Shown: positions 8,094-13,425 of the stretch, piece by piece | Layout: the number at the start of each line of letters is the position of its first letter | How positions within the stretch are numbered: position 1 is the stretch's first letter | Assembly: GCA_016841005.1 (NCBI GenBank) | Contig: JAEORG010000034.1 | Span: 1-19,141 of the forward strand | Direction: 5' to 3' | DNA: 19,141 nucleotides | From: Candidatus Thorarchaeota archaeon | GTDB lineage: Archaea > Asgardarchaeota > Thorarchaeia > Thorarchaeales > Thorarchaeaceae | The notes under the pieces: model-generated | The model's input: the letters and a program-made list of their open reading frames with translations, nothing else | What the model was told of the DNA's origin: nothing | Database searches by the model: none | Translations under genes and position numbers: made by a program

Positions 8094-8122
8094 AGAAAAA
8101 AACTCCCTCTAGAGAGGGAGTT
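8094..8122 (-). terminator. strong hairpin/T-run terminator of the ABC exporter operon
   Basis: On the minus strand a perfect 10-bp stem, AACTCCCTCT (8122-8113) with AGAGGGAGTT (8110-8101), with two unpaired bases between the arms, is followed by a seven-T run that ends at 8096. The stem includes two bases of the permease TAA stop codon, so termination is placed immediately at the end of the operon. Confidence 0.8.
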
Positions 8123-9776
8123 ACTCCAAATTGGATAACCTATGCTGTCCAAATAATACGACAATTAATCCAACAAATGGGAGGGGTACTAACTGAACAA
8201 GGAGGGAGAATGTCTGAGATTCCCAGAGGAGATTCATCAGGTCACTGTATCCAATCATAGAGAGAACGAAGTCAACAATCAGGTATCCCATGAATGATAA
8301 CACAACAAGCAACATTCCCCTGACATTGTTAGTTCTATATGCTCCACTCTTTGTGTCTTCATACACTGGATTACTTGCAGCTATACCGATGCCTACGAGA
8401 GCACCTCCAATGCAACTTGAGAAGGATGCTGCAATGAGGATGAGCACTTGATTGAGTTCTAGACTCAGCAGAGTTGAGTAAAGAACTCCAGGAAACAGGG
8501 CAACTGGCACAATGAGAATTACTGACTGCAGAGTCTTTGCGCGAATATACCTCTGGACACCTTGAGGTGCAGCCTGTATACTCCATAGCTGATCTTTCGA
8601 CTCGAGGAACCCAGAACCTCCAAAGACTTGGACCCCTAGGAATCCAAGCATAAGTGACATCATCACTAGTACTGTCGTTATATCAAATTCCCCTGCTCTG
8701 ATGAAGATAAAGACCGGGATCATCAATGCGAGTATCAAAAGTAACGCAAGTCTGGAGAGATTCTCAGCCTTCCTTGTGAAATTCTTCAGTCCGGTAACAA
8801 CGAGGACACCAAAGGAATCACCAAGAATTCTTCGGACACCTTGCAATGCTACATTTTCCTGGTGTATTGTTGTTACGGTTTCGCTGCGTGCGGTCTCTCC
8901 AATAATGAAGAATCGATCAGCCGATACAAGCCCGATGATGAATATCAATAGACAGAACCCGCCTATCAATATGGCATTCATTGTATAGCTGAAACCAAGT
9001 ACAGCATCTAAAGCCTGCATAGGAAGCCCTATTCCATTGAAGGAAATTGCAATCTGAGATAAAAGATCAGCACCCCAAGTAAATGGAAATACGATGAAGA
9101 AATCCATTCCAAGTATCTCAGTCATTAATGGTGCAAATAATTGCAGACCTATAAGAGGAATAATAGCCACAAGACTAACGATAATGGATAATCCCTTTGC
9201 CAGATCCTTTCCCCGAGCTGATGCACCCAATCTTGCTTGAATAGCGGTTACAAGTAGATTGGATAGCCATATTGTACTGACAGTTATCACGAAGATTGTC
9301 AGATACATAAACCCTACACCAATAATGGACACTGAGTAAGCATGGGCAAATGGTACGACGAGGAATGGTGAGAGATAGAGTACGTATAGGCCATATATTC
9401 CAAGGCAACCTGCAAAGGTGCCAACTAGGATTTCTCTAGTCTGAACTCTATGACTCATGAGAATCTCCCATTGTCCAATTCGGATCTCTTTCAATGCGTT
9501 TGAGAGTGGTAGGAACACGAGTAATAACCAGACAAACATCATTCCTGCTCTCATCAAACCTGGCATGACCATTGCAAGAACAGTCTGTGGAATTCCGATA
9601 ACCTCAGTGAGTACAAAACCTATCAGATAAGGAGCAATTGCGAAAGCCCATATCAATCCAAATACGAAAGAGGCTGTCATCAAAACAGCTCTGTTCTTCT
9701 TGATACCACTTGTCTGGACTTGGAACTCGGCCTTTGCAATATGATACCAGTTTCTAGTCAACCAAACTACCTCCAT
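8121..9776 (-). CDS. ABC exporter permease, ABC-2-like, two-half membrane protein
   Basis: A 551-residue protein with about twelve hydrophobic segments and a charged cytosolic middle (near residues 290-330, 'RSETVTTIHQENVALQGVRR'), as in fused ABC-2-type permeases. It pairs with the ATPase encoded directly upstream. The two genes overlap by 10 bases: ATG 9776 lies before the ATPase TAG at 9769-9767, implying coupled translation. A GGAGGT inside the first codons lies 7 nt before an in-frame TTG (9761), so the true start might be that TTG; both give nearly the same protein. The cargo is unknown; a role in lipid, peptide or drug export is typical of the class but not shown here. A strong terminator ends the operon at its stop codon. 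Confidence 0.85.
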   Translation of the reverse strand: MEVVWLTRNWYHIAKAEFQVQTSGIKKNRAVLMTASFVFGLIWAFAIAPYLIGFVLTEVIGIPQTVLAMVMPGLMRAGMMFVWLLLVFLPLSNALKEIRIGQWEILMSHRVQTREILVGTFAGCLGIYGLYVLYLSPFLVVPFAHAYSVSIIGVGFMYLTIFVITVSTIWLSNLLVTAIQARLGASARGKDLAKGLSIIVSLVAIIPLIGLQLFAPLMTEILGMDFFIVFPFTWGADLLSQIAISFNGIGLPMQALDAVLGFSYTMNAILIGGFCLLIFIIGLVSADRFFIIGETARSETVTTIHQENVALQGVRRILGDSFGVLVVTGLKNFTRKAENLSRLALLLILALMIPVFIFIRAGEFDITTVLVMMSLMLGFLGVQVFGGSGFLESKDQLWSIQAAPQGVQRYIRAKTLQSVILIVPVALFPGVLYSTLLSLELNQVLILIAASFSSCIGGALVGIGIAASNPVYEDTKSGAYRTNNVRGMLLVVLSFMGYLIVDFVLSMIGYSDLMNLLWESQTFSLLVQLVPLPFVGLIVVLFGQHRLSNLE

Positions 9777-10537
9777 GCTAATAGTACATCGCGATCTACT
9801 TTGCCACCTACAATCTTTAGGTAGGCATCTTCGAGAGTAGTTGCACCTACGTTTTCAACAACCGAGTTAGGAGTGTCCACAGTTACAAGCTCACCATTCG
9901 CAAGTATTCCTACAACATCACTGACATCTTCTGCAAAGCCTGTCATGTGAGTACAGATGAAGAAACTAGTGTCGGTTTCTTCAGCTAGCGCAAGAATGAG
10001 GTCTTTTACCAGTACACTTGCAGAGGGATCAAGTCGAGAGGTGGGTTCATCGAGAAATACAAGTTGAGGTTCGTGTAGAATGGTTGATGCAATGAGGACC
10101 TTCTGCTTCATTCCGGAGGAATAAGATTCAAGCAAATCATCCTGGCGCCCCTCAAGTCCTAACATTGATAGTAGAGAATCAATTCTTCTGTAGAGTGAGT
10201 TGCCATGCATCTTATTGAGGGCACCTATGAACTCCAGGAACTCTACCGCAGAGAGCTTGGAATAGAGTCCGGGGGTCTCTGGGAGAAGACCTGTGACTGA
10301 TTTGACATCATCTTTTTGAGAAACGATATCAAAACCACAGACTTTTGCAGTACCATGAGTTGGTTTCATCAGACCTGACAGCATGCGAACTGTTGTAGTC
10401 TTGCCAGCACCATTTGGTCCTAGCAATGCAAACCTTGCACCAACTGGCACTTCTAGCTTCAAATTACTAACTGCTGTAACTTTACCAAAGGACTTTGAAA
10501 GTCCTTCAGTTATGATAGACAGTTTATCATTATTCAT
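9767..10537 (-). CDS. ABC transporter ATP-binding protein (ABC-2/CcmA-type)
   Basis: A 256-residue ATPase that powers the adjacent permease. Seen: Walker A GPNGAGKT at 40-47; LPETPGLY at 85-92, with Glu where many ABC proteins have the Q-loop Gln, a known variant in this subfamily; signature 'SSGMKQKV' at 140-147; Walker B 'LVFLDEPTSRLDP' at 159-171; and switch His197 in 'CTHMTGF'. Length is slightly short because the extra C-terminal domain of some exporters is absent. The transcript probably starts near 10548, from the TATA box at 10571-10577, giving a leader of about 11 nt and no ribosome site. A 19-bp palindrome lies inside codons 11-17. A 32-bp repeat shared with the next operon upstream overlaps the promoter. 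Confidence 0.93.
   Translation of the reverse strand: MNNDKLSIITEGLSKSFGKVTAVSNLKLEVPVGARFALLGPNGAGKTTTVRMLSGLMKPTHGTAKVCGFDIVSQKDDVKSVTGLLPETPGLYSKLSAVEFLEFIGALNKMHGNSLYRRIDSLLSMLGLEGRQDDLLESYSSGMKQKVLIASTILHEPQLVFLDEPTSRLDPSASVLVKDLILALAEETDTSFFICTHMTGFAEDVSDVVGILANGELVTVDTPNSVVENVGATTLEDAYLKIVGGKVDRDVLLAWR
10488..10506. repeat. 19-bp perfect palindrome inside the ATPase gene start
   Basis: AAGGACTTTGAAAGTCCTT has two 9-bp arms around one central base. It covers codons for 'GLSKSFG' of the ATPase, 31-49 bases after the start codon. It contains GGACTTT, which is also present in both copies of the 32-bp upstream element. It may be a downstream operator half of the same system, or chance. Confidence 0.6.
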
Positions 10538-10570
10538 AACATTTCACAAGAAAAAGGAACGAAGTTTTAC

Positions 10571-10602
10571 TATATAATGGGCTGTGGGAAAAAAGTCCAT
10601 AG
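10571..10602 (-). promoter_or_regulatory. 32-bp shared element, copy A, with TATA box of the ABC operon
   Basis: This element is 30/32 identical to 11763-11794. On the minus strand it reads CTATGGACT, a T-run, CCCACAGCCCATTA, then TATA. ATGGACT and AGCCCAT form an imperfect dyad about the T-run. Its AT end is the likely TATA box, 33 bases before ATG 10537. It also begins 13 nt after the stop codon of the winged-helix gene upstream, so a terminator role is possible. Confidence 0.65.
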
Positions 10603-10615
10603 TTCTCATTTGTAA

Positions 10616-10957
10616 TTAGATGAGCGTGAGGAGTACATTCGATTTTGAACTGCCAGAATCGGTGAAGAACTTAGTTACCAATTTGTAGAATTGATCAAGA
10701 GCAGCTCTACCCTTATCAGTTGTTTTGTAGACATAAATACCAGTTTCTGGTTCGTCAACTTGCTCCACTAGTTCTGCGTCAAGAAGAAATTGGATAGCCT
10801 CCTTTATCATCTGGGTTTTGAGACCAAGAGTTCTCATTAACCAACTCTGGGTACGTGGTTCCCAGACACAGGATTCTAGGAGTTCTACCCATCTCTCGTA
10901 CTTTGTCCTCCGTGGACCAGGTGTCCATTCTCGAGGGCGAATAGTTGGCGGGATCAA
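10616..10957 (-). CDS. small archaeal winged-helix transcription regulator
   Basis: A 113-residue DNA-binding protein with one winged helix at about 18-92: 'TKYERWVELLESCVWEPRTQSWLMRTLGLKT...' supplies helices 1-2, 'MIKEAIQFLLDAELVEQVDE' the recognition helix and wing lead-in, 'GIYVYKTTDKGRAALDQFYKLV' the wing and terminal helix. The 'TT-x-KGRAAL' ending resembles Sso10a/HTH_45-type archaeal regulators. It likely acts as a dimer through the last helix. The start is a TTG in a TTGA overlap with the stop of the preceding gene, supported by GGAGGT at 10966-10971, 8 nt upstream, so it is translationally coupled to the membrane protein. It is the best candidate to bind the 32-bp element in front of its own operon and the exporter operon. 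Ligand unknown. Confidence 0.82.
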   Translation of the reverse strand: MIPPTIRPREWTPGPRRTKYERWVELLESCVWEPRTQSWLMRTLGLKTQMIKEAIQFLLDAELVEQVDEPETGIYVYKTTDKGRAALDQFYKLVTKFFTDSGSSKSNVLLTLI

Positions 10958-11706
10958 GGAGAAAGACCTCCATTTGTTGTGTCTGGAGTCTTGAAGAAAG
11001 TCTTCTCAAGTTCTTGTCCCCAATCCATAAAACCTTGATAGAAACGAAGCCATTTCCTTGCTAGAAAATACCAGTAGAAGAAGATGAACCATCTGGCAAT
11101 CAAGATTATGAGTACAAAGATAAGAAAGACTAGAGGAAGAACAAAGATACTGCCCTCTGCAATTGCAGTTACAAGTTCAGGAATTAGGAAATTTGTGATT
11201 AGGAAGTAAAATAGAACCGCCTGGAAGATAACCTCACTGAGGATTTTCCTTGTCAATCCAGAGAATTGAGCTCGGAGGTTTTCCACCTCATTATCTGATT
11301 CCGTAACACGTTTCTGAGGGCTGGGTCTCAAGATATCAAATATCAAAAAGATATAAGATGTTAGACCGGGCAGTACCTGAGCAGTGCCTAGTGAGGTTTC
11401 AATATCCTCAAGAGCTATGCCTGCTCCCTGAAGCATCCCAAAACGTTTCTTCGCAGACTTGTATTGCAATGGAGCAATGATTATCGGTATTATGATAATA
11501 ATCCCTGCAATAGATAGCATGGTAGGTGGTAGACCTATCATTGCTACAAGGAATATGACCCACAGCATCACAGAGTACATACCAAAAACAGCGGAGAAGA
11601 TATGACCCATCAGGAAACGATGACTTCTACGCATGACACGCAGTATGTTTCTTTGCTCTTCCAGCAGCTCTGTCTGTTCTGGGGCACTTGACTCCAAATC
11701 ATTCAC
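10954..11706 (-). CDS. four-helix membrane protein of unknown function
   Basis: A 250-residue protein I do not recognise. It has a short acidic N-terminus, hydrophobic pairs at about 35-57/62-80 and 157-179/186-214, and a cytosolic middle of about 75 residues (including 'RPSPQKRVTESDNEVENLRA'). Tail residues 215-250 are basic-aromatic then polar. No catalytic motif is visible. Its stop overlaps the start of the winged-helix gene by 4 bases (TTGA) and its last codons contain that gene's ribosome site, so the two are made together. It could sense a membrane signal for the regulator, or be a self-resistance partner of the exporter; both ideas are inference. The start is GTG 11706 with no ribosome site, about 38 nt after a TATA-like palindrome. 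Confidence 0.75.
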   Translation of the reverse strand: MNDLESSAPEQTELLEEQRNILRVMRRSHRFLMGHIFSAVFGMYSVMLWVIFLVAMIGLPPTMLSIAGIIIIIPIIIAPLQYKSAKKRFGMLQGAGIALEDIETSLGTAQVLPGLTSYIFLIFDILRPSPQKRVTESDNEVENLRAQFSGLTRKILSEVIFQAVLFYFLITNFLIPELVTAIAEGSIFVLPLVFLIFVLIILIARWFIFFYWYFLARKWLRFYQGFMDWGQELEKTFFKTPDTTNGGLSP

Positions 11707-11736
11707 CAGTATTATTGATTCAACATGAGTGAGTGG

Positions 11737-11748
11737 GGATATATATCC
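11737..11748 (-). promoter_or_regulatory. palindromic TATA-like box of the membrane protein/regulator operon
   Basis: GGATATATATCC is a perfect 12-bp palindrome with a TATA core. Its centre is about 37 bp from GTG 11706, so transcription would start near 11717 with a leader of about 11 nt, the same geometry as the exporter operon. The 32-bp element lies 14 bp upstream. Confidence 0.45.
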
Positions 11749-11762
11749 AGTGGGAAAGCTTG

Positions 11763-11794
11763 TATTTAATGGGCTGTGGGTAAAAAGTCCATAG
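11763..11794 (-). promoter_or_regulatory. 32-bp shared element, copy B, upstream of the membrane protein/regulator operon
   Basis: Second copy of the element at 10571-10602, same orientation relative to the downstream gene, with two A/T substitutions. It begins 5 nt after the stop codon of the serine hydrolase and 56 bp upstream of GTG 11706. The minus-strand T5 run suits a terminator; the duplicated dyad and TATA-side A/T end suit an operator. Confidence 0.65.
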
Positions 11795-11799
11795 CAAGA

Positions 11800-13008
11800 T
11801 CACGATTTTGATCGATAATACCAAAATCCTACAGCCAACACAATGGCAACAATTGAAACAATGCCTATGGCTATCATTAGTTGAGTTGAATCAGGAAGTT
11901 CGGTTCCGGAAGGTGGCTCATATTCATCAACTGCAGTCAGTACTCGAGTAATAATCTCCGGTGAGATTTCAACTTGGTCACCTCTCACGGAACCTGTAAT
12001 TGTTACAGTGAGGTTACGATCAGGGTTCACATAGAGAATCTGCATCTCACTCCCCATTGCCATGAATCCTCCAAGGTTCTCGTCCATCCACCATTGATAA
12101 CCATAGGTCATAGAACCCCAGACTGATGCATGTGAAAATGTTGACGCATTAACCCAACCTTCTGGAAGTATCTGTTGTTCTCCCCATGTACCATTATTCA
12201 AATACAACAGACCTAATTTTGTGAAATCTCTAGGGGTGATATAGAGCTGCGTCCCACCATGGTTTACACCATCATAGACAGTCCACATACCAATCTCCGC
12301 ATTCAGGGGGTCAAAAAGATAGGTTTCAGCAAATGCTCGTGTGGTCATTCCTGTTGCTCTCTGAAGTATTGCAGAGAGCATATGAGATGCACCGGTTGTA
12401 TAAACCCAGACTTCTCCCGGATGGTGAATCGAAGGTAGGTCAAGAAAGAATTGGATTGGATCCGAACTGTAGAACATCTGATTGTACATGTTTGATGGAT
12501 CGGTATAGGAAATATTGTGCTCATCCCAATCGAGCCCGTGAGTCATAGTCAGAAGATGCTCAATGGTAATCGAGTCTTTGTGGGCACTTGGATTCTCTAC
12601 TGTATACTCAGGAAAGAAATCGAGCATACGCTGACTCACATTATCAATGAAGCCTTCTTTGATTGCGATTCCAATGAGGGCTGATGTGAAAGACTTTGTA
12701 CACGAGAAAATGTGGTGTGAACGATTCTCATTATAGGTCCCCCAATATCGTTCCGTTACTATGTACCCATTTCTCGTAATAATGAGACCATCAACACGAG
12801 ACTCGGATTCATTAATGAATTGAATTAAACCGTTAAGGGTGGTAGAGCTCATATTTTGCTCTTCAGGAGTTGTATGTGTCCATTGAGTGTCTGGAAAATA
12901 GTAGTTCGGTTTCATTTCTTTATTAGATACTACATTGGCTGATGAAAGAGGAGTCATTATGATAGCGATGGAGACAGCTATTGTAAGGATGTATCTCGAG
13001 TATCTCAT
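11800..13008 (-). CDS. membrane-anchored beta-lactamase-fold serine hydrolase
   Basis: A 402-residue exported hydrolase of the class C beta-lactamase/penicillin-binding-protein superfamily (PF00144 type), members of which cleave esters, amides or D-amino acid peptides. Seen: an N-terminal signal (about 5-24), the S-x-x-K nucleophile motif Ser102-Cys-Thr-Lys105 in 'HIFSCTKSFTSALIGIA', Tyr203 in 'VWVYTTGASHMLSAIL' as the second motif, and 'GGFMAMGSEMQ' near 313-323 where the third motif would lie. A hydrophobic anchor at about 377-397 followed by 'YYRSKS' fixes it outside the cell. Several N-x-S/T sites are present. ATG 13008 has no ribosome site but lies about 38 bp after the centre of a TATA box, giving a leader of about 12 nt. 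Substrate unknown; in an archaeon without peptidoglycan an ester or peptide is likelier than a cell-wall substrate. Confidence 0.9.
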   Translation of the reverse strand: MRYSRYILTIAVSIAIIMTPLSSANVVSNKEMKPNYYFPDTQWTHTTPEEQNMSSTTLNGLIQFINESESRVDGLIITRNGYIVTERYWGTYNENRSHHIFSCTKSFTSALIGIAIKEGFIDNVSQRMLDFFPEYTVENPSAHKDSITIEHLLTMTHGLDWDEHNISYTDPSNMYNQMFYSSDPIQFFLDLPSIHHPGEVWVYTTGASHMLSAILQRATGMTTRAFAETYLFDPLNAEIGMWTVYDGVNHGGTQLYITPRDFTKLGLLYLNNGTWGEQQILPEGWVNASTFSHASVWGSMTYGYQWWMDENLGGFMAMGSEMQILYVNPDRNLTVTITGSVRGDQVEISPEIITRVLTAVDEYEPPSGTELPDSTQLMIAIGIVSIVAIVLAVGFWYYRSKS

Positions 13009-13040
13009 ATCATTTTGTAATCTTCTTCAGTAATAAGCAG

Positions 13041-13050
13041 TGTATATTAA
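13041..13050 (-). promoter_or_regulatory. TATA box of the serine hydrolase gene
   Basis: The minus strand reads TTAATATACA, centred near 13046, which predicts a start about 12 nt before ATG 13008. The divergent small gene at 13184 shares this 175-base gap; TATTTA near 13151-13156 may serve it. Confidence 0.45.
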
Positions 13051-13183
13051 CGCAAGAACATAGGAATGAAAAACAATTTGTGCAATCTTCAGTACAATAG
13101 TGGGCATTGCATTGCGTCTTCCTAAATTGAAATAGAAGGTAAGAGTGTAGTATTTACTTGTATAGTCGAGAGAGGTCGAAAGA

Positions 13184-13372
13184 ATGCAGAACTTCACCGG
13201 TCTAATTTGGTTGTTAATACCATTCATCTTCATGGTTTTGGTTGCGCTACTTTTGATGCGACCTAGATCAAGTGATTCTGATTCAAAAAGAGGTTTTTAC
13301 ATTTTGATTGTAGTGGGATTGATAATTGTGGGGGGTTATTTCATCATCCGAACTTTCATAATTCCTCCTTAG
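13184..13372 (+). CDS. 62-aa membrane protein of unknown function
   Basis: A short ORF with two clear membrane segments at residues 7-25 and 38-58, joined by a hydrophilic loop 'RPRSSDSDSKRG'. The loop is charged and Ser/Asp-rich, which favours a real membrane hairpin over chance. GAGGT at 13172-13176, 7 nt before the ATG, supports translation. It is transcribed away from the serine hydrolase and toward the end of the subtilase gene. A minus-strand ORF overlaps its start (13027-13233) but lacks comparable support. I do not recognise the family. Confidence 0.6.
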   Translation: MQNFTGLIWLLIPFIFMVLVALLLMRPRSSDSDSKRGFYILIVVGLIIVGGYFIIRTFIIPP

Positions 13373-13425
13373 CTCTCCTAATTATTCTAAAGCGTTCCAC
13401 TTGAAATTCCTAGAGTACTTCTTCC

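Noticed and set aside
13027..13233. 68-aa minus-strand ORF between the serine hydrolase and the small membrane protein
   Set aside because: It overlaps the better supported plus-strand gene at 13184 and covers the serine hydrolase promoter; no ribosome site or recognisable content.
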